Of a stretch of DNA of 64,000 nt, positions 43,769 through 53,048 are shown one piece after another. Positions within the stretch are counted from its first letter, which is position 1. Every line of letters starts with the position of its first letter. Under the pieces are notes generated by a model. It was not told where the DNA came from. It did no database searches and saw nothing but the letters and a program-made list of their open reading frames with translations. This DNA comes from Casp-actino8 sp964563545 (GTDB lineage: Bacteria; Actinomycetota; Acidimicrobiia; Acidimicrobiales; Ilumatobacteraceae), in NCBI GenBank assembly GCA_964563545.1, contig CAZLXB010000008.1:1-64000 (forward strand). The letters run 5' to 3'. The translations under genes and the position numbers were made by a program.

Positions 43769-44233
43769 GTGAATCAGGAGCCCGGAACATTCTCAGGCAC
43801 GCAAGCCGCCGAGATCGTCGGTATCAGCTACCGCCAGCTCGACTACTGGGCCCGCACCGATCTCGTTCGCCCGTCGGTCTCCGATGCGAAGGGGAGTGGC
43901 TCCCGTCGGCACTACAGCTATCGGAATCTTCTCGAACTCCGCATGGTCAAGAGCCTCCTCGACGCCGGTATTCGCCTCGAATCCGTCCGTGAGGTCTTCG
44001 CCTATCTCCGCCATCATGTGGAGCACGACATCACCTCGGCGCACATCGTGATCGACGGAAGCAGCGTGGTTCTCTGCCAGGGTGACGATCTCATCGATGT
44101 CGTGCGCAAGGGCCAGGGCGTCCTCAATCTTCTCCCGCTGGCCCACGTGAAGGATCAAGTCGACGGAAAGATCGTCGCCCTGTATCCCGATCTCGCCGAC
44201 CAGGTCGAGGCACCCGCTCGTCGCGTCGGCTGA
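43769..44233 (+). CDS. MerR family regulator (Rv1830-like)
   Basis: The 154-residue protein has a winged helix with TQAAEIVGISYRQLDYWARTDLVRPS and RNLLELRMVKSLLDAGIRLESVREVFAYLR, then a small effector-like domain. It matches the second MerR gene of the mycobacterial gcvH-garA cluster. Two GTG codons, 43757 and 43769, are possible starts; I prefer 43769 because GAGTGAGG precedes it. Its stop codon overlaps the region of the gcvT start. Confidence 0.88.
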   Translation: MNQEPGTFSGTQAAEIVGISYRQLDYWARTDLVRPSVSDAKGSGSRRHYSYRNLLELRMVKSLLDAGIRLESVREVFAYLRHHVEHDITSAHIVIDGSSVVLCQGDDLIDVVRKGQGVLNLLPLAHVKDQVDGKIVALYPDLADQVEAPARRVG

Positions 44234-45288
44234 TGTCCACGCGCTTTTCGCCGCTCGACGCCGAACACCGCCTTCTCGGCGCCAAGATCACGCCCTTCGG
44301 CGGCTGGGAGATGCCGCTCAACTACGCGGCGGGCACGATCGCCGAACATCTCGCCTGTCGCCAGGATGCGGTCGTGTTCGACGTGTCGCACCTCGGCACC
44401 GTGCGCGTGACAGGGCCCGACGCGCATCATCGCCTCCAAGAGACACTCACGAACGACCTCGACAAGATCCGCCCCGGTCGTGCTCAATACACACACCTCC
44501 TCGACGAAGCCGACGGTTCGGTGCTCGACGACATCATCGTCTGGTGGCGACCCGATGGCGAGACCTTCGACGTCATGCCGAACGCATCGAACACCGATCG
44601 AGTCGTGGCTGCCGTCGGAGGATCCGACGTCACGGCCGAGCGAGCGGTGCTCGCTGTCCAAGGGCCAAAGTTCGCCGATCATCTCGCCCAAGTGATGCCC
44701 GACGCCGCCGTCGTGAATCGCAACGACGTGGTGATTCTCGATTGGCGGGGAACACCGTGCACGGTGGCCGGTACCGGTTACACCGGTGAACGGGGCGTGG
44801 AGATCTCGATTCCCTGTGACGCGGCGACCGAGTTGTGGCGGGCGCTCCTGGATTCCGGAATCGCTCCCGCCGGTCTCGGGGCCCGCGACACTCTGCGTCT
44901 CGAGGCCGGTCTGCCTCTTCACGGACACGAACTCGGGGCCGGGATCACGCCGCTCCAAGCCGGGCTCGACTGGGTCGTGGCTTGGAAGAAGCCCACCTTC
45001 CGTGGACGACGTGCGCTCGAGATCGAGAAGGAGCACGGGCCGAGTCGCCGACTCAGAGGGATCGCCACCGAGGGTCGTCGACCCCCGCGCGCCGATTGTC
45101 CGGTCCGGGTCGACGGAATCGACATCGGGTCGGTCACTTCGGGAAACTTCTCACCGATTCTCGGTCATGGCATTGCGCTCGCGTTCTTGAGTCCCGAGAT
45201 CGAACAGGGCACCCGCGTCAGCGTCGACCTTCGTGGTACCGAATTGCCGGGTCAGGTCGTCGCCCTGCCCTTCATCAGCAAGAGTTGA
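44233..45288 (+). CDS. gcvT: Glycine cleavage system T protein (aminomethyltransferase)
   Basis: The 351-residue enzyme has GGWEMPLNYAAGTIAEHLACR, VSHLGTVRVTGPDA, DDIIVWWR, GTGYTGERGVEISIP and LEAGLPLHGHELG. It moves the aminomethyl carbon to tetrahydrofolate and releases ammonia. It directly follows the MerR gene (shared base), away from gcvH and opposite to gcvP. I see no riboswitch before it. Confidence 0.95.
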   Translation: MSTRFSPLDAEHRLLGAKITPFGGWEMPLNYAAGTIAEHLACRQDAVVFDVSHLGTVRVTGPDAHHRLQETLTNDLDKIRPGRAQYTHLLDEADGSVLDDIIVWWRPDGETFDVMPNASNTDRVVAAVGGSDVTAERAVLAVQGPKFADHLAQVMPDAAVVNRNDVVILDWRGTPCTVAGTGYTGERGVEISIPCDAATELWRALLDSGIAPAGLGARDTLRLEAGLPLHGHELGAGITPLQAGLDWVVAWKKPTFRGRRALEIEKEHGPSRRLRGIATEGRRPPRADCPVRVDGIDIGSVTSGNFSPILGHGIALAFLSPEIEQGTRVSVDLRGTELPGQVVALPFISKS

Positions 45289-45294
45289 TTCGGC

Positions 45295-45732
45295 TCAGGA
45301 TCGCGTCGGCGGCTTGATGCCGAACATCCCGCCGGCGGTCTCGGCGAACTGCGCGAGTGGTCCAAGGCGCGAAGCGAGATCACCCAATGTCGACACGGCT
45401 TTGGCCACGTCGGCGGGCAGCGACCCGACCTGACCGATCACACCGTCGACCTTCTTCATCGTGTTCTTGACCTGCGGAACGATGACCCGGATGGGGGCTT
45501 CGATGTCGTCGAGGAGCGCATTGACGCGCCGGGCTGCGGTGTTGAGCTCACGCATGGTGTCGTTGAAATTGCTGAGCGACTGGACCATCTCACTCGTGAG
45601 TTGAACCATGGTCTCCACGGCCTTGCCGGCGACCGCCAATGGATTCACCCCTCCGATGAATGACAAGACGTCACCCAGACCGTGACCGGATTCCTCGGGC
45701 GTGGGGGGCGGGGGAGTCTTCTTGGCGGCCAT
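45295..45732 (-). CDS. Phasin-like helical protein of unknown function
   Basis: The 145-residue product has a short Lys/Pro-rich start (AAKKTPPPPTPEES), a mildly hydrophobic stretch (GDVLSFIGGVNPLAVAGKAVETM) and then long amphipathic helices (ALLDDIEAPIRVIVPQVKNTM). The layout is like phasins and related granule- or membrane-associated proteins, but I cannot confirm the family. It lies 20 bases downstream of gcvP on the same strand and may be co-transcribed. Confidence 0.6.
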   Translation of the reverse strand: MAAKKTPPPPTPEESGHGLGDVLSFIGGVNPLAVAGKAVETMVQLTSEMVQSLSNFNDTMRELNTAARRVNALLDDIEAPIRVIVPQVKNTMKKVDGVIGQVGSLPADVAKAVSTLGDLASRLGPLAQFAETAGGMFGIKPPTRS

Positions 45733-45752
45733 GACGCCAACCTACCCACCGA

Positions 45753-48626
45753 TCACGCGTAGGACGAGACCGGCTCGCAGGTACAGACGAGATTCCGATC
45801 CCCGAACGCGGCATCGATTCGACTGACCGGAGCGTGGTAGGAGCCGTCGACCAGCGATGGCGAACCCGCCGTCCGGGGGTACCGCCGATCCCAGTCGCCG
45901 ATGAGATCGGCGACCGTGTGCGGAGCATGCCGCAACGGACTGTCTTCCATGGCGATACGACCCTCGGCGACGTCGTCGATCTCGACCCGAATCGCCACCA
46001 TCGCGTCGCAGAAACGGTCGATCTCGACCTTGGTCTCGCTTTCGGTCGGTTCGATCATGAGAGTTCCGGCGACCGGGAAACTCATGGTCGGCGCGTGGAA
46101 CCCGTGGTCCATGAGTCGCTTCGCGATGTCGTCCACGCTCACTCCGGTGGTCTTGGTGAGCGGACGGATGTCGATGATGCATTCGTGGGCCACGAACCCA
46201 CCCGGGCCTGTGTAGAGAACCGGATAGTGGGGAGACAGACGGCGGGCGATGTAGTTCGCGTTCATGATGGCGATCTCGGTGGCTCGCCGAAGACCGCGCG
46301 GGCCCATCAGACGCATGTAGACCCACGGGATGGGGAGAATGCCTGCCGAACCATGAGGCGCGGCCGACACCGGTCCGACCGGGCTCGAGCCGAGGGGTGC
46401 GAGGGGATGTCCGGGCAGAAAAGGTGCCAGATGGGCGCGTACGCCGACTGGCCCCACACCCGGACCGCCTCCACCATGCGGGATGCAGAACGTCTTGTGC
46501 AGATTGAGATGGCTCACATCGGCACCAAAGCGCCCCGGTTGGGCGATGCCGACGAGGGCGTTGAGATTCGCTCCGTCCACGTACACCTGGCCACCCGCGT
46601 CGTGCACGATCGCGCAGAGTTCGCCGATCTTCTCCTCGAAGACTCCATGGGTCGACGGATACGTGACCATGGCGGCCGCCACGCGACCGGGATGCGCGGT
46701 CACCTTGGCGCGCAGATCGTCGAGATCGACGTTGCCGTCGTCATCACAGCCCACGACCACCACCGACATGCCGGCCATCACCGCACTCGCGGCATTGGTC
46801 CCGTGGGCACTCGACGGAATGAGGCACACGTCGCGCGACTCATCGTCACGGCTCCGGTGATAGGCGCGAATGGCGAGAAGCCCCGCGAGTTCTCCCTGAC
46901 TTCCGGCATTGGGTTGCAGGCTCACGGCGTCGTATCCCGTCACCGCCACGAGCATTTCCTCGATCTCGTCGATGAGCGCGCGATAACCCTCGGTCTCGTC
47001 GTCGGGTGCGAACGGATGGACATCGGCGAACTCGGGCCAGGTGATCGGCTCCATCTCGGTCGTGGCGTTGAGTTTCATGGTGCACGAACCAAGGGGGATC
47101 ATGGTCCGATCGAGTGCGAGGTCCTTGTCGGCGAGGCGACGTAGATAGCGGAGCATCTCGTGTTCGGTATGGAACGAGTTGAACACTGCGGCCTCGAGTA
47201 CCTCGCCGACGCGCAGCAGTTCGATCGGTAGCCGATCCGAACCGTCGTCGGCGGCCCGAACGTCGGCGGCCGTGACCGGTTGTCCGGTGACGGCGCAAAC
47301 CACCCGCGCGACCTCCTCGATCGTCGTGCACTCGTCGAACGTGAGACCCACGACGCCGTCGTCGATCCGTCGGGCGCTGTAGCCCGCCGCCCGCAGACGT
47401 TCGAGAACGGCGTCGGATCCACCGACACTTCGGAACGACAACGTGTCGAAACAGGAATCGTTGATCAAGGTGGCGCCGGATGTCGCGATGAACCTCGCCG
47501 CGATGGCCGTCAGCCGACTGATTCGAGTGGCGATCCTTCGCAGACCCTCTGGCCCGTGCCACGAGGCGTAGAAGCCCGCCATGTTGGCGAGGAGCGCCTG
47601 AGCGGTGCAGATGTTGCTCGTCGCCTTCTCGCGGCGGATGTGTTGCTCGCGTGTCTGCAAAGCCAGGCGATAGGCCGGCCGACCGGCGGCGTCGGTGCTC
47701 ACACCCACGAGTCGGCCCGGAAGTGTGCGGGCGAACGACTCCCGTGCGGCCATGAAGGCTGCGTGCGGTCCGCCAAAGCCCATCGGAACGCCAAAGCGCT
47801 GAGCGGAACCGATGGCGATGTCGGCTCCGAGCGCTCCCGGGGGCGCGAGGACGACGCAGGCGAGCAGGTCGGTGGCCACTACCGCCACCGCGCCCGATTC
47901 ACGAATCGCCGCGATCGTTTGGCGCCAGTCGGTGATCGAGCCACTCGATGTCGGATACGACAACAGCGCTCCGAAGACGTTCCCGGGTTCGAGCGCATCG
48001 ATGGGTCCGACCACGAGTTCGATGTCGAGTGGCTCGGCTCGGGTCGCCATCACGGCGATCGTCTGCGGATGCGTGTCGCTGTGCACGAAGAAACGACGAC
48101 TGGTGACCTTGCTCGAACGGCGGGCGAGTGTGAGAGCCTCGGCGGCCGCCGTGGCTTCGTCGAGTAGCGACGCGTTGGCCACCGGCAAGCCGGTGAGGTC
48201 GGCGACCATCGTCTGGAAATTGAGGAGTGCTTCGAGACGGCCCTGGCTGATCTCGGGCTGGTACGGCGTGTACGACGTGTACCAAGCCGGGTTCTCGAGA
48301 ACGTTGCGCCGGATCACCGGCGGCGTGATCGTGCCGACGTAACCCATGCCGATCAGACTCCGGCGCGGCTGATTGCGCCGAGCAAGATCGCTCAACGCGT
48401 CGAGAACCTCGGTCTCGGTGAGTGCTTCGGGAAGATGGAGGTCCTGTTCCATGCGGATCGACGCCGGAACCGTCCGGTCGATGAGTTCGTCGAGCGATTC
48501 CACACCGATGGTGGCCAACATGTCGCGAAGGGCTTCGTCGTCGGGCGATACCCCGACCCCTATGTGGCGACGATGGAAATCGTGTCGATCGATCAGCTCG
48601 TCGAGATGGGTCGCGCGTCGTTCCAT
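45753..48626 (-). CDS. gcvP: Glycine dehydrogenase (decarboxylating), P protein
   Basis: The 957-residue protein is the fused homodimer form, with the N-terminal half (FHRRHIGVGVSPDDEALRDML, MGYVGTITPPVIRRNVLENPAWYTSYTPYQPEISQGRLEALLNFQ split over about residues 95-140) and a C-terminal half holding the PLP lysine in HLNLHKTFCIPHGGGGPG. It decarboxylates glycine and passes the aminomethyl group to GcvH. ATG 48624-48626 has GGAGG upstream. A tandem glycine riboswitch precedes it. Confidence 0.97.
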   Translation of the reverse strand: MERRATHLDELIDRHDFHRRHIGVGVSPDDEALRDMLATIGVESLDELIDRTVPASIRMEQDLHLPEALTETEVLDALSDLARRNQPRRSLIGMGYVGTITPPVIRRNVLENPAWYTSYTPYQPEISQGRLEALLNFQTMVADLTGLPVANASLLDEATAAAEALTLARRSSKVTSRRFFVHSDTHPQTIAVMATRAEPLDIELVVGPIDALEPGNVFGALLSYPTSSGSITDWRQTIAAIRESGAVAVVATDLLACVVLAPPGALGADIAIGSAQRFGVPMGFGGPHAAFMAARESFARTLPGRLVGVSTDAAGRPAYRLALQTREQHIRREKATSNICTAQALLANMAGFYASWHGPEGLRRIATRISRLTAIAARFIATSGATLINDSCFDTLSFRSVGGSDAVLERLRAAGYSARRIDDGVVGLTFDECTTIEEVARVVCAVTGQPVTAADVRAADDGSDRLPIELLRVGEVLEAAVFNSFHTEHEMLRYLRRLADKDLALDRTMIPLGSCTMKLNATTEMEPITWPEFADVHPFAPDDETEGYRALIDEIEEMLVAVTGYDAVSLQPNAGSQGELAGLLAIRAYHRSRDDESRDVCLIPSSAHGTNAASAVMAGMSVVVVGCDDDGNVDLDDLRAKVTAHPGRVAAAMVTYPSTHGVFEEKIGELCAIVHDAGGQVYVDGANLNALVGIAQPGRFGADVSHLNLHKTFCIPHGGGGPGVGPVGVRAHLAPFLPGHPLAPLGSSPVGPVSAAPHGSAGILPIPWVYMRLMGPRGLRRATEIAIMNANYIARRLSPHYPVLYTGPGGFVAHECIIDIRPLTKTTGVSVDDIAKRLMDHGFHAPTMSFPVAGTLMIEPTESETKVEIDRFCDAMVAIRVEIDDVAEGRIAMEDSPLRHAPHTVADLIGDWDRRYPRTAGSPSLVDGSYHAPVSRIDAAFGDRNLVCTCEPVSSYA

Positions 48627-48667
48627 GGAAGCCTCCGTTCTGGCGTGCTTCCCCCGCTGTCGACCTG

Positions 48668-48833
48668 CCGCAGCAGACCTGAGAGCTTTGGCGACGAATC
48701 GCCTTTCCCCTTCGGTGTCGGATGCTTCCGAGCTTTCCAGCGTTGTCTCGACCGACCGGTCCTGTGGCCTGAGAGATTCCGGGGAGGTTGCTCCTTCGGC
48801 GTCCCGGTGCTGGCGGCACCGTGACTCTCCCGG
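48668..48833 (-). promoter_or_regulatory. Tandem glycine riboswitch controlling gcvP
   Basis: Read on the minus strand, two aptamers follow each other. The first begins GGGAGAGTCAC (from 48831) and has CGCCGAAGGAGCAA and CTCTCAGGCCACAGGACCG. The second has CTGGAAAGCTCGG, CACCGAAGGGGAAAGGCG and CAAAGCTCTCAGGTCTG. GCCGAAGGAGC, the CTCTCAGG pairs and the linker length are diagnostic of the glycine riboswitch. The gcvP ATG is about 40 bases past the second aptamer, with GGAGG in between, so control may act on translation or on an upstream stop. Exact ends are approximate. Confidence 0.95.
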
Positions 48834-48891
48834 TCGGCGTCGACGACGACCTCACCGTAGTACGTCGTCACGAGCCCGACGCGGAGGCAAC

Positions 48892-48897
48892 TAGGTT
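48892..48897 (+). promoter_or_regulatory. Probable -10 box for the SCO6745-family gene
   Basis: TAGGTT ends six bases before GTG 48904, on the strand opposite the riboswitch. The gcvP promoter must lie in the same stretch of about 70 bases. Confidence 0.4.
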
Positions 48898-48903
48898 GCC
48901 GAT

Positions 48904-49671
48904 GTGACCTTCGTGCCGAGTCGTTCGTCTTGCCTCGAAACCGCCCACCGACTGGCTCCGACGGTCGGTCACCTCGGCGGGGCATTCATGCTCGATCCCG
49001 AGGTCCTCGGACCCGGGAAGGCGGCGGGTTACCCCGGGGGATTCAGTTACTACGTCGTCGGTCGGGGAGGGGTTCTGGGCGACGTGGATGCCGGCGTCGT
49101 GTCTAGTGCCTTTGGCTTTTTCGCCCCTGGACTGGTGCGTTCGCTCTGGGAGGCCGGTGTGCCCGTCGAAGGAGCCCGGGCCGGTGCCGACCGCTACACC
49201 GAGGGATGTGCTGCGTGGGGCCGAGGGCGTCTCGCGCCGTGGTCGGGCGCCAGCCGCGCCGCCGATCTCCTCGCGCGCGTCATCGACGCCGCCGACGACA
49301 GTGGCCTGGCCCTCTTCGCCGGTTGGCGGGCACAACGGCGGCCCGACGACGCCATCGGACGGGCCTACCTCTTGATCCACGTTCTGCGTGAGCTACGCGG
49401 GGGAGTGCACCTGATCGCCACGCTCGCTGCCGGGCTCTCACCGCTCGAATCAGTGCTCGTGAACCCGTCGAGTGCCGGACCGGAGCAGGCCAAGAGATTC
49501 GGCTGGACCGAACCCTTTCCGGACACTTCCGCGCTGAAGCCGGCCATGGCGGCGGCCGAAGCGACGACCGACGCGCTCATGGCCCGTCACCTGTCGGTTC
49601 TGAACGATGACGAACTTCGCGAACTCGTGTCCGTCATCGACGACGCGCACCGCATCGTCACTGGTGATTAG
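48904..49671 (+). CDS. SCO6745 family protein
   Basis: The 255-residue all-helical protein has the family landmarks GYPGGFSYYVVGRGGVLGDVDAGVVSSAFGFFAPGLV (over about residues 40-80) and LFAGWRAQRRPDDAIGRAYLLIHVLRELRGGVHLIA. The C-terminal part includes a segment resembling a winged helix. The family is widespread in actinobacteria and uncharacterised. It begins with GTG. Confidence 0.82.
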   Translation: MTFVPSRSSCLETAHRLAPTVGHLGGAFMLDPEVLGPGKAAGYPGGFSYYVVGRGGVLGDVDAGVVSSAFGFFAPGLVRSLWEAGVPVEGARAGADRYTEGCAAWGRGRLAPWSGASRAADLLARVIDAADDSGLALFAGWRAQRRPDDAIGRAYLLIHVLRELRGGVHLIATLAAGLSPLESVLVNPSSAGPEQAKRFGWTEPFPDTSALKPAMAAAEATTDALMARHLSVLNDDELRELVSVIDDAHRIVTGD

Positions 49672-49683
49672 CCGATCGGGCGG

Positions 49684-50841
49684 TCAGCGCGCCGCCTTCT
49701 GAGCTTCGTAATCCGCGATCGCCGTGAGTTGCGCACCGAGTGTGGCGTCGACCCAGCGTGAACCCGCCCCCACCACTTTGTCGTAGCTCGCCTGTGGCCC
49801 CTCGAGCTGACCGGTGAAGTGGGGCATCACCTGCTCGGCGAACAACTCGTAGCTGCGCAACGTCTGATGCCAATCGGCGATGTCGGCCCCGAGGAACAGG
49901 TAACAGCCGAATCCGCCCGTCTTCTCCTGCAGTCGTTCGATCTGGGCGATGGCCATCTCGGGGGTTCCGATCACCATTCGACCGGTCTCGTTCGCCTGAT
50001 CGACGAATTCGTCGAGATCGCGCGGCGGGGGCGGACCATTGGGATCGCCGACCGGGATGATGTGACTCAAGTAGTCCCACACCCACTGCAATCCGTAACG
50101 GCAGTTCTCCTTGGCCTTCTCGACCGTCTCGGCGATGTGCATCGGGCCCATGAGTCGGGCTTTCGAACGATCGACCACATGGCCGTGGAGTGCGGCTTCG
50201 TCCTCCCAGACCTTGAGGTTGTAGTCGAGCATCTGGAAAGCCGCCGGTTCGGTGGCGGCGATCGAGATCAGACCGACCCCGTACTTGCCGGCCAATTTGG
50301 AACCCGATGGCGACACGGACGAGGCCACCGCGATGTCGAAGTCGCTGTAGGGCTTCACCTGCAACACCGCCTCGTTGCACGTGAACCAGTCGGTCTTCTC
50401 GGTCACGGTTTCACCGCGGAACAGACGCATCATGACGTCGAGCGACTGTTCCATGCGCGGACGTTGCGTCATCGGGTCGATTCCGAGCATGTAGGCGTCG
50501 GAGGTCAGCTGCCCCGGTCCGGCGCCGAACATCATCCGACCGCGCGTCAGATGATCGAGCATCACGATTCGGTCGGCGAGCATGAAGGGATGGTGGTAGG
50601 GAAGTGAGTTCACTCCCGTCCCCAACTTGATGTGCTTGGTCCGCTCGGCGGCAGCCGCGATCATCACCTCGGGGGAGGCGATCAGCTCGGAGCCGGCGGA
50701 ATGGTGTTCCCCGATCCAGGCCTCGTGATAACCGAGACGGTCGAGGTGCTCGAGCAATTGCAGATCACGGTGCAGGGCGAGGGTCGGGTTGACCCCCGTC
50801 TTGTGCATGGGCGGCATGAAAATTCCAAAGCGCAGACTCAT
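49684..50841 (-). CDS. LLM class flavin-dependent oxidoreductase
   Basis: The 385-residue protein is a bacterial luciferase-like enzyme of the alkanal monooxygenase type: LRFGIFMPPMHKTGVNP, LGYHEAWIGEHHSAGSEL, LGTGVNSLPYHHPFMLADRIVMLDHL and GRMMFGAGPGQLTSDA. It probably uses FMNH2 or F420H2; substrate unknown. The frame is open to 51471 inside the next gene; ATG 50839-50841 gives the family N-terminus and has a CACGAT box six bases upstream. Confidence 0.9.
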   Translation of the reverse strand: MSLRFGIFMPPMHKTGVNPTLALHRDLQLLEHLDRLGYHEAWIGEHHSAGSELIASPEVMIAAAAERTKHIKLGTGVNSLPYHHPFMLADRIVMLDHLTRGRMMFGAGPGQLTSDAYMLGIDPMTQRPRMEQSLDVMMRLFRGETVTEKTDWFTCNEAVLQVKPYSDFDIAVASSVSPSGSKLAGKYGVGLISIAATEPAAFQMLDYNLKVWEDEAALHGHVVDRSKARLMGPMHIAETVEKAKENCRYGLQWVWDYLSHIIPVGDPNGPPPPRDLDEFVDQANETGRMVIGTPEMAIAQIERLQEKTGGFGCYLFLGADIADWHQTLRSYELFAEQVMPHFTGQLEGPQASYDKVVGAGSRWVDATLGAQLTAIADYEAQKAAR

Positions 50842-50876
50842 GGGCACATCGTGGCACACGGGCCCGATGTCGGTGA

Positions 50877-52124
50877 TCAGTCGATCGTGCCGTAGGAGCC
50901 CTGCGCACCGGTCGCCGATGACGTTCGCGTCTGCTCGACCGCGACCCGCAGTGCAGCGACGAACTCGTCGACGGTCCGTTCGTGCACTGCGTTGACCGTG
51001 CAGTGGAGCGACGGGGGAGGGCCCTGGCGATCCACGTACCACCCTTGACTCCACAGCACATCGGCCACCGCGGCGACATCGAAGAGCGGGGCACCCGTCG
51101 TCGCATCGACCGAGGCTCCGAAGGCGAGCAGCGTCGAATCCGGACGCGCTCTCAACTCGAGTCCCGGAATCGCCTCCACGCCCTCGGCGAGGTGGAGCGT
51201 GGCTCGCCGGGCGCGCCTCGTCAGCTCCCGATAACCGTCGTCGCCGAGGAACTGCATCACCGCCCAGGCCGACGCGATGGGACCGCCGCTCTTGGTCCCG
51301 AGGATTCCCGACGACCCGTAGAGGCCACCGAGCCAGTTGTCGGTCACGAAGGTCTGGAACGAACGACGTCGCTTGTCGCGATAGATGATCACCGAAGCGC
51401 CCTTGGCGCTGTACCCGTACTTGTGCAGATCGACCGACATGCTCGTGACACCCGGGACCCGGAAGTTCCACGGTGGCACCATTTCACCGTCGCGCTCCAT
51501 GAACGCGAGCGTCACCCCGCCCATGCACGCATCGACGTGGAGATTCAACTGACGCGCCGTCGCGATCTCACCCAGCTCGGCGATGGGATCGATCACACCC
51601 TGCGGATATTGGGGGGCCGAACCGACCAGAAGAATCGTCTGATCGTCGATCGCCGATTCCATGGCGCCGACATCGGCGCGCCAATCGGCTCGGACCGGCA
51701 CCCGACGGCTCTCCACGTCGAAGTAATGACACGCCTTTTCGAATGCCGCGTGGGCCGACGTGGGTAGCACCACGTTGGGGGAGTGAACCGCACGATCGAC
51801 GCGCGCCTGTTCACGCGCCGCCTTGACGGCGAGGATGATGCTCTCGGTTCCACCCGATGTCATGAACCCGGCCGCCGAGTCATCGGCGCCGAGCCAACCG
51901 CGGGTGGTCGTCACGACGTCGTTCTGGAATCGACGCAGACTCGGGAACGCATCGGCGTTCAATCCGTTGGCCGAACCGAATCGGCGCACCGCTTCGTCGG
52001 ACACCGCCTGCACGTCGGGCCCGGCGTAGTAGGCGAGCGAGAATGCCCGTCCGTCCTTCCAGCGAAGGTCGTCGCGACCGGCATCGTCGAGCGCGGCAAG
52101 GACGTCATCGGCGGTCGAGCCCAT
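50877..52124 (-). CDS. PLP-dependent decarboxylase/lyase (GadB/sphingosine-phosphate lyase-like)
   Basis: The 415-residue PLP enzyme has FMTSGGTESIILAVKAARE, LHVDACMGGVTLAFM and the lysine motif SVDLHKYGYSAKGASV with HK at about residue 236. The combination of AGFMTSGGTESI and DLHKYGY(S/C)AKG is typical of the sphingosine-1-phosphate lyase and tyrosine decarboxylase branches. The substrate is not evident. TATGGT (52138-52133) ends eight bases before ATG 52124. Confidence 0.87.
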   Translation of the reverse strand: MGSTADDVLAALDDAGRDDLRWKDGRAFSLAYYAGPDVQAVSDEAVRRFGSANGLNADAFPSLRRFQNDVVTTTRGWLGADDSAAGFMTSGGTESIILAVKAAREQARVDRAVHSPNVVLPTSAHAAFEKACHYFDVESRRVPVRADWRADVGAMESAIDDQTILLVGSAPQYPQGVIDPIAELGEIATARQLNLHVDACMGGVTLAFMERDGEMVPPWNFRVPGVTSMSVDLHKYGYSAKGASVIIYRDKRRRSFQTFVTDNWLGGLYGSSGILGTKSGGPIASAWAVMQFLGDDGYRELTRRARRATLHLAEGVEAIPGLELRARPDSTLLAFGASVDATTGAPLFDVAAVADVLWSQGWYVDRQGPPPSLHCTVNAVHERTVDEFVAALRVAVEQTRTSSATGAQGSYGTID

Positions 52125-52178
52125 GGACCCGAACCATAGACCGGCGCACCGCCGGACCGGTCTGACTACGGTGATCCC

Positions 52179-52625
52179 ATGCTCGATCACCGTCAACCTT
52201 CGCTCGTCTCTCTCGAGCAGATCAACGAATTCATCGGGGGCGCCTTCGCCGGCAACGCCAACTCGTGCGAGGAGATCGCATTCGGTACGGCAGTGGCCGT
52301 GATGTACCCCAACCCGAACACGCTCCGTCCGGGCAAGATCATCAGCGGTCCGACCGTCTTTGGTATCTGCGATGCGGCGTTGTTCTACGCGGCGCTCAGC
52401 TGCACCAGCTTCGAGCCCATGACCCTCACGAGCGAGATGTCGATCCGGTTCCTCCGCCCGGCCAGGGGAGAGGTGATCCGGGCCCGGGCCCACGTGCACA
52501 CCGTGGCCGGCCGCAACATCGTCGGATCGGTCGTCGCCTGGACCGACGACGAGTCGAAGCCGGTCTCGGTCGCGCAGGGCACCTATGTGCGGCCCAAGAG
52601 CGTCTCGTCTACGGTCGGCTCATGA
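52179..52625 (+). CDS. Hotdog-fold thioesterase (PaaI-like)
   Basis: The 148-residue protein has a hotdog core with IISGPTVFGICDAALFYAAL (central helix) and LTSEMSIRFLRPARGEVIRARAHV. The catalytic residue pattern is less standard than in the gene at 35059 (GP instead of HGG), so it may have a different substrate. TACGGT ends six bases before the ATG. The stop overlaps the start of the FKBP gene. Confidence 0.82.
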   Translation: MLDHRQPSLVSLEQINEFIGGAFAGNANSCEEIAFGTAVAVMYPNPNTLRPGKIISGPTVFGICDAALFYAALSCTSFEPMTLTSEMSIRFLRPARGEVIRARAHVHTVAGRNIVGSVVAWTDDESKPVSVAQGTYVRPKSVSSTVGS

Positions 52626-52999
52626 GCGCCAACGACAAACCCAAGATCGACATCCCGGCCGGCGATCCGCCGAGCGACCTCGTGGTCGAGGACCTCGCGG
52701 TGGGAGAGGGCAAGGAGGCGACGTCGGGCTGCCGTCCGGTCATGCACTACGTGGGGGTGGCATGGAGCAACGGGCGCGAGTTCGACTCGTCGTGGGACCG
52801 ACGCGAACCGTTCTCGTTCCGCCTCGGCGCCGGCGAAGTCATCGGTGGATGGGACCAAGGCGTGGCCGGCATGCGTGTCGGCGGGCGCCGTCGCCTCACG
52901 ATCCCGCCGCATCTCGGTTATGGAAGTCGTGGCGCCGGGGGAGTCATCAAAGGCAACGAGACGCTGGTGTTCGTGGTCGACCTGCTGGACATCCGCTGA
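52622..52999 (+). CDS. FKBP-type peptidyl-prolyl isomerase
   Basis: The 125-residue single-domain FKBP contains DLAVGEGKEATSG, VMHYVGVAWSNGREFDSSWDR, VIGGWDQGVAGMRVGGRRRLTIPPHLGYG and LVFVVDLLDI. There is no signal peptide, so it is cytoplasmic. It assists protein folding. The ATG overlaps the preceding stop. Confidence 0.93.
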   Translation: MSANDKPKIDIPAGDPPSDLVVEDLAVGEGKEATSGCRPVMHYVGVAWSNGREFDSSWDRREPFSFRLGAGEVIGGWDQGVAGMRVGGRRRLTIPPHLGYGSRGAGGVIKGNETLVFVVDLLDIR

Positions 53000-53048
53000 T
53001 CTTCCAGCTCTTCCGTAAGTGACATAACGGAGATTATAGGCGAAAGAA

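Noticed and set aside
45834..47144. A 436-residue plus-strand frame opposite gcvP
   Set aside because: It is the antisense of a strongly conserved gene; its His/Arg-rich composition has no domain pattern. Other long antisense frames (17986-19077, 26013-27173, 34256-35344, 54714-55889) were dropped for the same reason.
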